In this document: piece by piece, positions 27,071 to 35,771 of the stretch
How positions within the stretch are numbered: the stretch's first letter is position 1
How the letters are laid out: each line of letters opens with the position of its first letter
NCBI GenBank assembly: GCA_963804375.1
Contig: CAWDQE010000014.1
Span: 2,232,001-2,296,000 of the forward strand
DNA from: JANXQG01 sp963804375
GTDB lineage: Bacteria > Planctomycetota > Planctomycetia > Pirellulales > Thermoguttaceae
Length of the DNA: 64,000 nt
Reading direction: 5' to 3'
Program-made: the position numbers and the translations under genes
Notes under the pieces: model-generated
Seen by the model: the letters and a program-made list of their open reading frames with translations, nothing else
The model's database searches: none
Told to the model about the DNA's origin: nothing

Positions 27071-27377
27071 GCGATGCCTTGTAGGGTGGCCTGATCCGCT
27101 GATATCTTGTTTCCGGTCGATCATAATCCCCCCAGATTGCACATCTTCGCGTAAGCCAGCCGCAACCGAACTGGGTTGCACGATGCTTCTGATTATTCGG
27201 CAAAGGAAGGCAGTAGCGGATAGTCAAAGTCTGCGGGCCATTGTGCGATCCTGCCGAACGATTTCAAGGCGGGTAAGTGGGTAATTTAGGTGCTTTGCAA
27301 GAAAGTGGATAATCCGGTCTTGCAGATTGGCGGGCAAAGGGGAACAATGCTGCACTTTTTCTGCGAGGTGCCATGCG

Positions 27378-28337
27378 ATGCGTTTGTATCAACAGATTCT
27401 GTTGGTGGTAGGCCTGACCATCGGGATGATTGCCGCAGGCGTTGCTTGGGAGCGGTTCTACGTCTCACCGCTGGTCGAGCAGGCCCAACGCAAGCCCGAT
27501 CCACCCGACGCTGCCGTGGACGATTTGCCGACGGAGTGCCTGGAGGAGCTTTCTACGATGGGTCCGCCATCGGCGGCCGCGGGTTCGCGACTGGTTAAGC
27601 CGTTGCCCGCGGCGAAACCGGCCCTCAGCGAACCATTGCCGCCCGCCGGCGATCATGTCTTGCGGTCGGGTAGCGGTTCGAACCAGTTGGCGATGCACAT
27701 CCAAGTTATGGGCGACCCGCCAGGCCCGAAGGCGAACGAGCGGGATGCGACGGCTGGTCCGATCCAGCAAGCGCAGTCGGCAGACTGGGTGGAACCGGCG
27801 GCCCAGGCGGCCGATCCACGCGCCGGGCGCCGGCCCCAGGGGGGGGCTTTGCCGGTCTCCGCCGAGGAATCGACGCGGCAGAACGCCACGCGCGAGGCAC
27901 TGAAGTCCGTCGACGCGCTCGATCTGATGCGGCGGTTGCGCGCGGAAGATGGCGACCAATCCGCCGAGGCCCGCCGCGAGTTGGCGCGGCGGAATTTCAG
28001 CGAAGTCGATCTGGAACTTGCCCGGCAGCTTTTCAGTCCCGACGTGGAAGTCCGCAAGCAGCTTGCGCGGGCGGTGCCGCGGTTGTCGAGCGTGGACGCG
28101 GCACAATGGCTGCTGTGGCTTGCGCTGGATCCGCAGCCGGAAGTGCGGTTGGTGGCCGTGTCGACGCTGGCAACGACCGGCGATCCGGCCTTGTTGGATC
28201 GTGTCGAGGCCATGGCGCGCAACGACCGCGATCCGCAGATTCAGGCCTTGGCCAACCAGATCGCCCGGCAGCGGGAAATGGCCTCCAAACGCGGCGACTC
28301 GACGGGGTCGGGTGGCGGTGCGGGCTCTATGCGGTAA
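27378..28337 (+). CDS. Membrane-anchored HEAT-repeat-like protein
   Basis: The ATG at 27378 has GAGGTG eight bases upstream. MRLYQQILLVVGLTIGMIAA is a single N-terminal membrane anchor. A long Pro/Ala-rich disordered linker follows (about residues 30-175). The C-terminal part is made of helical repeats: ALDLMRRLRAEDGD, EARRELARRNFSEVDLELAR, FSPDVEVRKQLARAVPRL and DPQPEVRLVAVSTLATTGD, which are HEAT repeats (two to four). It ends in a Gly/Ser-rich tail. Likely a scaffold outside or at the inner membrane; no enzyme function is seen. Length 319 residues. Confidence 0.78.
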   Translation: MRLYQQILLVVGLTIGMIAAGVAWERFYVSPLVEQAQRKPDPPDAAVDDLPTECLEELSTMGPPSAAAGSRLVKPLPAAKPALSEPLPPAGDHVLRSGSGSNQLAMHIQVMGDPPGPKANERDATAGPIQQAQSADWVEPAAQAADPRAGRRPQGGALPVSAEESTRQNATREALKSVDALDLMRRLRAEDGDQSAEARRELARRNFSEVDLELARQLFSPDVEVRKQLARAVPRLSSVDAAQWLLWLALDPQPEVRLVAVSTLATTGDPALLDRVEAMARNDRDPQIQALANQIARQREMASKRGDSTGSGGGAGSMR

Positions 28338-28418
28338 GTCGCAAATTCCCGGAGGCCCACGCCCCCAGCTCGCCACTCCCTCTTATCCACGCGCTTGACA
28401 AACGGCGGCACTAAATCC

Positions 28419-30317
28419 CTACTTCTTCCCCCCTCCCGGCGCCCGGTAGGGCGGCAGGGCGAGGATGCGATGAAACAGGTCCGCCCGTTGCCGCTGGAAA
28501 CTCTCGGAACCTGGCTGGCCGTATTGTTTCACGAAGGTCTCCCAGGGGAGATCGTCGGGCAAACCTTCCAGCTTGGGGACATAGTCCTCAACCTTGAAGC
28601 GCGCGGCGACTTCTTCCAGGGGGATGTCCGCCTCGCGCACGTGGGTAGCGAACAGCACGCCCGCCATATCGGCGCACAGATCGGTGAAGCTGAAGCCGTC
28701 GCCGCCGCGGGAATCGAGGATCTCCCTGCCCAGGCCGACCGCTTCCGCGCCTTGCGGACCGCTCAGCACCGCCAGCGCCGCGGAAATCGTGAAATGCCGG
28801 GTCACGTTGTGCCGCTTGAGCATCGTCGGCGTGCCCAGCACCAGCAGCCGCGCCTGCCGCTGCTCCTCGGTCTCGATCTTCTGCCAGACCTCGTTGAGGG
28901 CCGGCTTGTCGCGCACGAAGTTGGAATCGTCGATGGCCACGCCCAGCCCGAGCAGGAACGCCGCAGGCCCGACGTGCGGCGGAAGCTGGCGAGCGGCAAC
29001 CGCGGCACGCCGCACGTAGTAGGTCGTCAGCTCATCTTCGCTCCGCCAGACCGGCGCGCGGGGGTCGCTGGAGCGGACGGGCAATTTCTGGTTCTCGCGG
29101 GCCGCCTGCACGATGGCCAGCACCACGTGCCGCGCGCCGTTGACCAATTCCGGGCTCGGACTGCCGGGTGGAGCGGCCGGCGGCGGCGGCGGACCGAGCG
29201 ATTCGACCGACGACGTCGACACCGGGTCCCGCGGAATGGTCTGTGCCAAGGCCATGTAGGCCCCCCGCACCGCGGTCTTGGCAGTTGGCGAAAGCACGCT
29301 CGGATGCCAGATGTGCCGCGTGCGCAGCTCCTCGGCAATCAGGTTCATGACCAGGGTGTTCGGGGCATCGAAGCCGATGCGGAAGGCCCTCGACGCCGAT
29401 CGTCGATCGCCCAGCTTGGGCCGCATCACCGAGCCCTGGTCCGACGTGTGGGCGGCGCCGAGAAAGTGACCCAGCTCGTGCACCAGGACCTCCAGCCGCT
29501 CCGGTTCGCTGACGTTCCCCGCCGATTCGCGAATGAGAACGTGCGTGGCCAGCGCGCCGTGCGTTCCGCCCAGGTGCAGCTCGCTGCGGATCCAGTCCGA
29601 GTGGCTCGTGAAACCAATCGCCACCCGCGCGGGAAAAGGCCGCACCTTCTGCACGAATTCCATGAGCGATTGGTCGAAAGTGGCCAGCGTAGGATTGGAG
29701 GTCCAGTGACCCACCGCGACGACGTCGAACCGCACGCGGCAATGATGCTCGAAGATATCGGAGGCCTCGACCACGCGCTTGCGAATCCGTTTTTCCCAAA
29801 CGGCCTGCAGTCGCGGGTCGGCGGCATCGGTGTAGATCGCCACCGGGATCTTGTAGATGCCGGGGTCCGGCGCCGCCTTTCCCGGCGATTCTGCCGGAGG
29901 CGCTTTTCCCGGAATTGCCTGTACCGGCGGCGCTCCTCCCGCGGGTAGGATTTGAGCAGGCGGCGGCCCAATTGTTTCGGGCTTGTCCTCCACCCCCGGC
30001 AACTTGAGGTGGATCAGTTCGGGCACGCCGTTGTTCAAGCCGAAGTAATGAATCGAGTTGACATTCAACGGGTAACTGCGGGCGGTAGGGCCTTCGCCCA
30101 GCATGACCGTGACCGGCCCCGTGGCCGGGATCGCCGCGATGTCGGTAGGCGCGATCGTTTGGCGGCTGGGGTGGCCGTCGGCCTGGAGATACGTGTAGTC
30201 GATCTTCACAGGCGTCCAGTTCTGAAGCACCACCACCCCGGCGCAGCCCCATCGGGCGGCAAGCCCCAGGAGCGTCCAGCAAGCAATCGTCGCAAATACG
30301 CGGTTCATGGAAAACAT
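28419..30317 (-). CDS. Secreted zinc metallopeptidase with HExxHxxGxxH motif
   Basis: The start is one of two Met at 30317/30308, followed by a signal peptide (VFATIACWTLLGLAARW). After about 100 residues with a small beta domain (VLQNWTPVKIDYTYLQADGH) comes a Pro-rich linker, then the peptidase domain: VAIYTDAADPRLQAVW, ASDIFEHHCRVRFDVVAVGH, and VLVHELGHFLGAAHTSDQGS with the zinc-binding H-E-x-x-H-x-x-G-x-x-H near residue 280, then the downstream VMRP (Met-turn). This is the metzincin (M12/M10-like) pattern. A C-terminal region of about 250 residues (AAFLLGLGVAIDDSNF) follows. It probably cuts extracellular proteins. Length 632 residues. Confidence 0.88.
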   Translation of the reverse strand: MFSMNRVFATIACWTLLGLAARWGCAGVVVLQNWTPVKIDYTYLQADGHPSRQTIAPTDIAAIPATGPVTVMLGEGPTARSYPLNVNSIHYFGLNNGVPELIHLKLPGVEDKPETIGPPPAQILPAGGAPPVQAIPGKAPPAESPGKAAPDPGIYKIPVAIYTDAADPRLQAVWEKRIRKRVVEASDIFEHHCRVRFDVVAVGHWTSNPTLATFDQSLMEFVQKVRPFPARVAIGFTSHSDWIRSELHLGGTHGALATHVLIRESAGNVSEPERLEVLVHELGHFLGAAHTSDQGSVMRPKLGDRRSASRAFRIGFDAPNTLVMNLIAEELRTRHIWHPSVLSPTAKTAVRGAYMALAQTIPRDPVSTSSVESLGPPPPPAAPPGSPSPELVNGARHVVLAIVQAARENQKLPVRSSDPRAPVWRSEDELTTYYVRRAAVAARQLPPHVGPAAFLLGLGVAIDDSNFVRDKPALNEVWQKIETEEQRQARLLVLGTPTMLKRHNVTRHFTISAALAVLSGPQGAEAVGLGREILDSRGGDGFSFTDLCADMAGVLFATHVREADIPLEEVAARFKVEDYVPKLEGLPDDLPWETFVKQYGQPGSESFQRQRADLFHRILALPPYRAPGGGKK

Positions 30318-30354
30318 CTTTCTATTATGATCGCTCCGGCCTCCGCCGGCCACC

Positions 30355-30471
30355 CCCTTTGGAGTGCGGTAATTTATTGCCGCTTTTCAGAGCGGCGGCC
30401 TCTGTGTCAGGATTCGATCGCCCCTGTGGAAAAAAATGAAAAGCGGCAATCAATTACCGCACTCCAAAGGG
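30355..30471. repeat. Long inverted repeat between two divergent genes
   Basis: Arms at 30355-30389 and 30437-30471 are nearly perfect complements over 35 bases: CCCTTTGGAGTGCGGTAATT on the left pairs with AATTACCGCACTCCAAAGGG on the right; the inner part TGCCGCTTTTCA pairs with TGAAAAGCGGCA. The loop is 47 bases. It lies in the promoter space between the metallopeptidase and the TIGR00300 gene and may act on both, or be a parasitic palindrome. Confidence 0.9.
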
Positions 30472-30529
30472 TCCTGTGACACTTTTCTTTTCGCAACCGA
30501 TTCAAAATCGCGGCAAAGCGGGAACGACC

Positions 30530-31912
30530 ATGCGAACCGCGTGGTGCGAGCGCCGCATCCAAATTGCCGCACCAGAGTATTCTCTCTACAATTACTACCA
30601 ACCAGAGGAGGCAACCAATGCATGCACCGTGGAAGGCGCCCAGACGGGCCCGGGCCAATTCGTGGAAGAGGTCGAGGTCCGCGGCCATATCATCGACAGC
30701 CTCATCCTGCCTAAAATCCTCGACCTCATCGCTGGCGGCGGGGGCATTTGCAAGATCAAGGAGATCACGATCGGGCAGGCGCGGAACGATCCCAGCTATG
30801 CACGGCTGGAAGTCCGCGCTGACGAGGAACAGGTGCTGCGGAAAATCCTCGCCCAGATCGCCGACCACGGCGCGGCGCCGACCGACGCTCGCGACTGCTG
30901 TCTGGTCGCGGCCGACATTGCCGGGGCCTTTCCCGAAGATTTTTATAGCACCACGAACCAGCGGACCGAAGTCCGCGTCGCCGGCCGCTGGCTGGAAGTC
31001 GCCGATCAGGAAATGGACTGCGCGATCATCGTCGACATCGATCGCCTGACCGCCCGCTGCCTGCCGATGGCCGATACCCGCGTGGGCGACCAGATCGTCG
31101 TCGGCCATGCCGGCGTGCGGGTCTTTCCGGAAGAGCGCTCGCGCGGACCGCAGACCTTCGAGTTCATGGGCAGCAACGTCTCGACCGAGAAGCCGAAGAC
31201 CGTGGCCATCCGCCAGATCGCGCGGCAACTGGCCGAAAACCGGGCCGCGGGCGGGCGCACGGCGGTCGTCGCCGGCCCCGCCGTCGTGCACACCGGCAGC
31301 GGCGAGTTCCTCGAACAGATCATTCGCCTGGGCTATGTCGACGTGCTCCTGGCCGGCAACGCCCTGGCCGCGCACGACATTGAGCAGGCGCTGTTCGGCA
31401 CCAGCCTGGGCGTTTATCTCGATCGCGGGATCCTGGCCGAATCGGGCCACGCACATCACCTCCGCGCGATCAACCGCATCCGCCGGCTGGGCGGGATCCG
31501 GCCTGCGGTGGAAAAGGGCGAGCTCCGCGCGGGGGTGATGTTTGAGTGCGTGCGCCACGGGGTCGATTACCTGTTGGCCGGCAGCATCCGCGACGACGGC
31601 CCGCTGCCCGACGTCGTCACCGACGTGCTCGTGGCGCAGCAACTCATGCGCGAAAAACTCCGCGGCGTCTCCTTTTGCCTGATGATCGCCACGACGTTGC
31701 ATTCGATCGCGGTGGGCAATCTGATCCCTTCCTGGGTTCGCGTCGTCTGCGTGGACATCAACCCCTCGACTGCCATCAAGCTGGCCGACCGGGGTTCCTT
31801 CCAGACTGTAAGCCTAGTTACCGACGTGGCCCCGTTCTTGCGGGCGTTGGTGGATGAATTGACGGCGTTGGAAGAAGGGGAGAAGGGGAGAAGGGGAGAA
31901 CGGGAGACATGA
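30530..31912 (+). CDS. TIGR00300 family LOR/SDH protein (ornithine cyclodeaminase-like)
   Basis: The ATG at 30530 has GGGAA upstream. YYQPEEATNACTVEGAQTGP and VEVRGHIIDSLILPKILDLI are the N-terminal LOR/SDH domain, followed by a Rossmann-like C-terminal domain (TAVVAGPAVVHTGSGEFLEQ, VDVLLAGNALAAHDIEQALF, GVMFECVRHGVDYLLAGSIR, VVCVDINPSTAIKLADRGSF). Known relatives are the archaeal ornithine cyclodeaminase and the C-terminal half of cyanobacterial ArgZ/AgrE, which turn ornithine into proline and ammonia. The downstream gene is the other half of that enzyme (arginine dihydrolase). The C-terminal EEGEKGRRGERET is encoded by a purine-rich repeat and seems to be an added tail. Length 460 residues. 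Confidence 0.88.
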   Translation: MRTAWCERRIQIAAPEYSLYNYYQPEEATNACTVEGAQTGPGQFVEEVEVRGHIIDSLILPKILDLIAGGGGICKIKEITIGQARNDPSYARLEVRADEEQVLRKILAQIADHGAAPTDARDCCLVAADIAGAFPEDFYSTTNQRTEVRVAGRWLEVADQEMDCAIIVDIDRLTARCLPMADTRVGDQIVVGHAGVRVFPEERSRGPQTFEFMGSNVSTEKPKTVAIRQIARQLAENRAAGGRTAVVAGPAVVHTGSGEFLEQIIRLGYVDVLLAGNALAAHDIEQALFGTSLGVYLDRGILAESGHAHHLRAINRIRRLGGIRPAVEKGELRAGVMFECVRHGVDYLLAGSIRDDGPLPDVVTDVLVAQQLMREKLRGVSFCLMIATTLHSIAVGNLIPSWVRVVCVDINPSTAIKLADRGSFQTVSLVTDVAPFLRALVDELTALEEGEKGRRGERET

Positions 31913-31987
31913 GGACACGGACAGAGGAAGTATCTCCCTTTCTCGCCCTCGCCCTTTCTCCCCGTCCTCCCTTCCGATTAGCTTGCC

Positions 31988-32830
31988 ATGCCGAACACTG
32001 CCCGCATCCTCATGTGCCCGCCGGACTATTACGGCATCGAATACGAGATCAACCCCTGGATGGACCGCCGCCAGGGGGCCGATCGCCAGCGGGCGGCTGT
32101 GCAGTGGCAGGACCTGCGCCGGCTGCTGGAGCAGGCCGGGGCAACGGTCGACTACATGCAAGCGGCGGCCGGCATGCCCGACCTGGTGTTCACGGCCAAC
32201 GCGGCACTGATTTACGGCAAGGTGGCCATTCCGGCCCGCTTCCGCCATCCGCAGCGACAGGTCGAGGAGCCGTACGCCCAGGCCTGGCTGGCGGAACGCG
32301 GCTGGGAGCTGCGCAAGCTGCAAGCGGACACCTATTTCGAAGGCGCCGGCGACGCCCTGTTTTGCGGCGACACCCTGCTCGCCGGATATCGCATCCGCAC
32401 GGCCATCGGTGGTCACCAGCAGATCGGCGACCTGTTGGGTTGCCGCGTCATCTCGCTGGAGCTGGTCGATCCGCGCTACTACCATCTCGACACCTGCTTT
32501 TGCCCGCTGACCCCCGGCATGGCAATCTATTATCCACCGGCCCTCGACGACTACGGCCGGAGTGCTTTGTGCGCGGCGGTCACCGAGTTGATTCCCGTGA
32601 CCGAGTCCGAGGCATTGAACTTCGCCTGCAACGCGGTCGTCGTCGGCCGGACCGTGATCACCAATGTCGGCTGTCCTGAGCTGCATCGCGAGCTGGAATC
32701 GCGCGGCTTCACGCCCATCGCCACGCCGCTGGGCGAGTTCGTCAAAGCGGGCGGATCGGCCAAGTGTCTCACCTTGCGGCTGGACGGCGAAGAAGCCGCC
32801 GGGTGGAAATACGCGGTGAACAAACGCTAA
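31988..32830 (+). CDS. argZ: Arginine dihydrolase (amidinotransferase superfamily), ArgZ-like
   Basis: The 280-residue protein starts MPNTARILMCPPDYYGIEYE, followed by INPWM with Asn22, then PDLVFTANAAL with Asn71; in cyanobacterial ArgZ these two Asn are the residues that make the enzyme a dihydrolase rather than a deiminase, at the same numbers. YYHLDTCFCPL supplies the catalytic His166 and GGSAKCLTL the catalytic Cys260. The predicted reaction is arginine plus water to ornithine, ammonia and CO2. It lies 75 bases after the TIGR00300 gene in the same direction; the spacer is a purine/pyrimidine repeat. Together they would convert arginine to ornithine and then proline. Substrate assignment rests on these motifs. 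Confidence 0.85.
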   Translation: MPNTARILMCPPDYYGIEYEINPWMDRRQGADRQRAAVQWQDLRRLLEQAGATVDYMQAAAGMPDLVFTANAALIYGKVAIPARFRHPQRQVEEPYAQAWLAERGWELRKLQADTYFEGAGDALFCGDTLLAGYRIRTAIGGHQQIGDLLGCRVISLELVDPRYYHLDTCFCPLTPGMAIYYPPALDDYGRSALCAAVTELIPVTESEALNFACNAVVVGRTVITNVGCPELHRELESRGFTPIATPLGEFVKAGGSAKCLTLRLDGEEAAGWKYAVNKR

Positions 32831-32873
32831 CTACGAAATACGGGAAAAGCCCTCCGTTCCCGCCAGCGGCCGC

Positions 32874-34682
32874 CTACTTCTTGATCAAATCCTTGACCGT
32901 CATCCCCGACGGGATCATGGGCATCACGTGCTCCTGGTAGGGCACCTGCACGTCCAGGAGATACGAACCGGGCGATTGGATCATCTCCAGCAGGGCGTCG
33001 CGGAGCTCTTCCTTCTTCCACACGCGCCGGGCGTCCCACTGAAAACCCTTGGCAATGGCGGCAAAGTCGGGATAACGCTCCTCGGGCGTGATGCCGTCGC
33101 CCAGTCCGATCGCCTCGGGATGATCGATGGGACCGAGATAGGTGTTGGCGCGGTTCGAAGCGTGGAAACGGTCCTCCCACTGCACGACCATGCCCAGGTG
33201 CATGTTGTTCAGCAAGAGCACCTTGACCGGCAGCTTCTCCGTGTAACACGTGGCCATCTCCTGGATGTTCATCAGCAGACTGCCGTCGCCGTCGACGTCG
33301 ATGACCAGGGTCTCGGGATTCGCGGCCTTGGCGCCCATCGCCGCGGGCAGGCCGAAACCCATGGTCCCCAGACCGGCGCTGGAGAGCCAGCGCCGCGGCC
33401 GGCGGAACTTGTAGTACTGGGCCGCCCACATCTGGTGCTGGCCCACGCCCGTACAAACCACCGTGTCGCGGTTCTTGGTCAAGTGCCAGGCCAAATCCAG
33501 GGCGTGCTGCGGCAGGATGCCGTCGAAATCGCGGTCGTAGTCCAGCGGATCGGCCTTCTTCCAGGAATCGATCTTGCGATGCCACTCGCCCAGATCGGCG
33601 GGCGGCTGCACGATCTTGTTCAATTCGGCCAGGGCAAACTTCACGTCGCTGCAGATCGGCAACTGGACCTGTTTGATCTTGTTGATTTCCGACGGGTCGA
33701 CGTCGATGTGCACGATCGTCGAGCGGGCGGCGAACTCCGAGACCTTGCCCGTCACGCGGTCGTCGAACCGCACGCCAAAGGCCAAGAGCAGATCGCAGTT
33801 GTCGACGGCGTAGTTGGCATACACGGTGCCGTGCATGCCGAGGAAGCCGAGCGAGAGCGGATCGTCGCCAGGAAAGGCGCCGAGGCCCATGATCGTGGTG
33901 GTCACGGGAATGCCCGTCTTGCGCACCAGTGCGATCAACTCGTCGCTGGCCCCGGAGGCGATGATTCCCCCGCCGGCGTAAATCACCGGCCGCTTCGCGC
34001 GGGTGATCAGGGCGGCCAACTCGGCGATCTCCGCCGGCTTGGCCAGATACTGCTCGACGTGGTAACCGGGCAGGTTCATCGGCGCATCGTAATCGGGCAC
34101 CGTCTGGGCAAGCTGCACGTTCTTCGGCAGGTCGATCAGCACGGGACCGGGCCTCCCCGTCGTCGCAATGTGGAACGCCTCGCGCATGACCCGGGCAATG
34201 TCTTTGACGTCGGTCACCAGGTAATGGTGCTTGGTCACGCTGCGGCAGACCTCCACAATGGGAGTTTCCTGGAAGGCGTCGGTGCCGATGACGCTGGTGC
34301 CCACCTGACCGGTGATGGCCAGCATGGGGATGCTGTCGAGCTTGGCGTCGGCGATGGTGGTCACCAGGTTCGTGGCGCCGGGACCACTGGTGGCCACGCA
34401 CACGCCGATTTTTCCCGTGCTCCGCGCGTACCCCTGCGCGGCAAACCCGCCACCCTGCTCATGCCGCGGCAAAATCACGCGGAGCTTGCCGCGGAAGCGC
34501 GTGAAGGCCTGGTGCAGGGGAATGCTCGCCCCGCCCGGATAGGCAAAAATCGTCTCCACCCCGTGGTTCACCAGCGACTGGACCACGATGTCCGCCCCAC
34601 CGACGGGCGACGGCGTGCTGGCGGGTGGGCAGGCAACTTTGCCGGCCGCGAGTATTGGACTGCTGGAATTGACCATGGTCAT
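32874..34682 (-). CDS. ilvB: Acetolactate synthase, large subunit
   Basis: A 602-residue thiamine diphosphate enzyme. After a 28-residue unstructured start come GADIVVQSLVNHGVETIFAY, LPRHEQGGGFAAQGYARSTG with the catalytic Glu75, GVCVATSGPGATNLVTTIAD and GIDAFQET-type segments (IGTDAFQETPIVEVCRSVTK). The C-terminal TPP/Mg site is VIDVDGDGSLLMNIQEMATC (G-D-G-x-n-N). PGPVLIDLPKNVQ and GLGTMGFGLPAAMGAKAANP are also typical. It catalyses the first common step of branched-chain amino acid synthesis (two pyruvate to acetolactate; FAD as structural cofactor). No ilvN regulatory subunit or ilvC is adjacent. Convergent with the arginine dihydrolase gene, 43 bases apart. Confidence 0.96.
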   Translation of the reverse strand: MTMVNSSSPILAAGKVACPPASTPSPVGGADIVVQSLVNHGVETIFAYPGGASIPLHQAFTRFRGKLRVILPRHEQGGGFAAQGYARSTGKIGVCVATSGPGATNLVTTIADAKLDSIPMLAITGQVGTSVIGTDAFQETPIVEVCRSVTKHHYLVTDVKDIARVMREAFHIATTGRPGPVLIDLPKNVQLAQTVPDYDAPMNLPGYHVEQYLAKPAEIAELAALITRAKRPVIYAGGGIIASGASDELIALVRKTGIPVTTTIMGLGAFPGDDPLSLGFLGMHGTVYANYAVDNCDLLLAFGVRFDDRVTGKVSEFAARSTIVHIDVDPSEINKIKQVQLPICSDVKFALAELNKIVQPPADLGEWHRKIDSWKKADPLDYDRDFDGILPQHALDLAWHLTKNRDTVVCTGVGQHQMWAAQYYKFRRPRRWLSSAGLGTMGFGLPAAMGAKAANPETLVIDVDGDGSLLMNIQEMATCYTEKLPVKVLLLNNMHLGMVVQWEDRFHASNRANTYLGPIDHPEAIGLGDGITPEERYPDFAAIAKGFQWDARRVWKKEELRDALLEMIQSPGSYLLDVQVPYQEHVMPMIPSGMTVKDLIKK

Positions 34683-34785
34683 GCAAGTATTCGGCGTAAA
34701 ATCTCAGGGGAATGCAATTTGCGCTAAACCCTTAAGTCTATGTCCAATCGCCCGGAAACTCAAGGGAATACACCTTGAAGAGGGG

Positions 34786-35145
34786 TTTGCTGTACGTCAG
34801 GCTTTCCAGCCTGACAGTAAACCGGACAAAGCCCGGCTGGAAAGCCTGACTTACGGGGTTCGGCGCGGGTCCGGGGTTCGGCGCGGGTCCGGGGTTCGGC
34901 GCGGGTCTCCCGACCCCGCCGAAACGTTTGACCGAAGGTCTTCCGATTTGCGCAGGGAGACCTTCGGTCGGTGGCGTGGCTCGGTCAGAGACCGGCCAGA
35001 ACAGCGGTCAGCGACCGGCGAGAACAGCGGTCAGCGACCGGCCAGAACCGCCGCCCATCCGACGATCCTACAGTCCTTATCCCCCCAACGCCGGGGTTCG
35101 GCGCGGGTCTCCCGACCCCGCCGAAACGATAGGGCTTTTTCCCCC
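34786..35145. repeat. Cluster of different palindromic and tandem repeats
   Basis: In the gene-free stretch 34683-35171 there are: an inverted repeat GTCAGGCTTTCCAGCC / GGCTGGAAAGCCTGAC (about 34796-34852); three tandem copies of GGGGTTCGGCGCGGGTCC (34856-34909); the palindrome GACCGAAGGTCTTCC / GGGAGACCTTCGGTC (about 34930-34973); two or three copies of GGTCAGCGACCGG (34983-35045); and a second GGGTCTCCCGACCCCGCCG near 35106. Several of the same modules recur, in reverse, at 49040-49357. Confidence 0.85.
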
Positions 35146-35171
35146 ACCCTGCTCGCTATAGAATACGCTTC

Positions 35172-35651
35172 ATGAGCAATTCTGTTGATATCACGTTCGA
35201 TTGTCTGCCCTTGCGCTCCGTACCCCGAATTGACGTGCCGCTGGACGATGCGTCGCCCGAGGCCGTGGAGTTCGCCAAGCGGGTCCGCCGCGCGGTGACC
35301 AAGCACGGGCAGTTCAACACGTATTATCTTTACGACGCCCAGTGCGTCTTTCACCTGACCAACGACGAAAAGATCGGCATGGTCGGCTTTCGCTTCGAAG
35401 GTACGGTGCTTACCGACAGCGGCGACCTGAAGACGCTCGACTACGACCTGGAGATCAAGTTGGCCGGCGAAGTCTGCGACTGGTTGACTGCGGACGCCGT
35501 AGCCTGGCTCGAGGAAACGGTTGGCCACGCCGTGCGCGTCGAGTTCGACCGCTACATCCATGCCGGCGACCTGCAGCGGACGATCGAGCGGCTGGAGAAA
35601 CTCCGCGCGGAGAGCGATGCCCACGGCGGATTTCTGGGCATGGGACTGTGA
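35172..35651 (+). CDS. Conserved hypothetical protein, 159 aa
   Basis: The protein starts MSNSVDITFDCLPLRSVPRID and continues with PEAVEFAKRVRRAVTKHGQF, YYLYDAQCVFHLTNDEKIGM, VGFRFEGTVLTDSGDLKTLD, YDLEIKLAGEVCDWLTADAV and ETVGHAVRVEFDRYIHAGDL, then a helix RTIERLEKLRAESDAHGG. Alternating beta strands and no signal peptide suggest a small cytoplasmic alpha/beta protein. The pattern recurs in planctomycetes; I know no function. It lies 31 bases before hemD in the same direction, which may only reflect a shared promoter. Confidence 0.75.
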   Translation: MSNSVDITFDCLPLRSVPRIDVPLDDASPEAVEFAKRVRRAVTKHGQFNTYYLYDAQCVFHLTNDEKIGMVGFRFEGTVLTDSGDLKTLDYDLEIKLAGEVCDWLTADAVAWLEETVGHAVRVEFDRYIHAGDLQRTIERLEKLRAESDAHGGFLGMGL

Positions 35652-35660
35652 GGCGGCAAG

Positions 35661-35771
35661 GATAGAGGATGAAGGCGGAAGGATGAATTCACGCAAAGAC
35701 GAAGGCGCACCGAAACAAGAATTCATCCTTCATCCTTCATCCTTCATCCTTCCTTCCTCCTTCCTCCTTCG
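35661..35771. repeat. Palindrome with (TTCATCC)n simple repeat, read into hemD
   Basis: GAAGGCGGAAGGATGAATTC on the left (about 35671-35690) faces GAATTCATCCTTCATCCTTC on the right (from 35719), followed by a run of TTCATCC, TTCC and TTCCTCC copies. The right half is translated as residues of the N-terminus of the hemD product (EFILHPSSFILPSSFLL). Confidence 0.75.

Noticed and set aside
30608..31049. Good ribosome-like GGAGG before an ATG at 30618
   Set aside because: It is out of frame with the TIGR00300 protein; the GAGGAGG is simply the codons for P-E-E-A in the N-terminal motif.
32928..34727. A 599-codon open frame opposite ilvB
   Set aside because: Mirror of the ilvB codons; no family signature. 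Similar shadows lie opposite the genes at 43527, 52028, 58197 and 15536.
34786..35145. CRISPR array
   Set aside because: The repeats are adjacent or differ in kind, spacers are absent and no cas gene is in the window. The same holds for 49040-49357.
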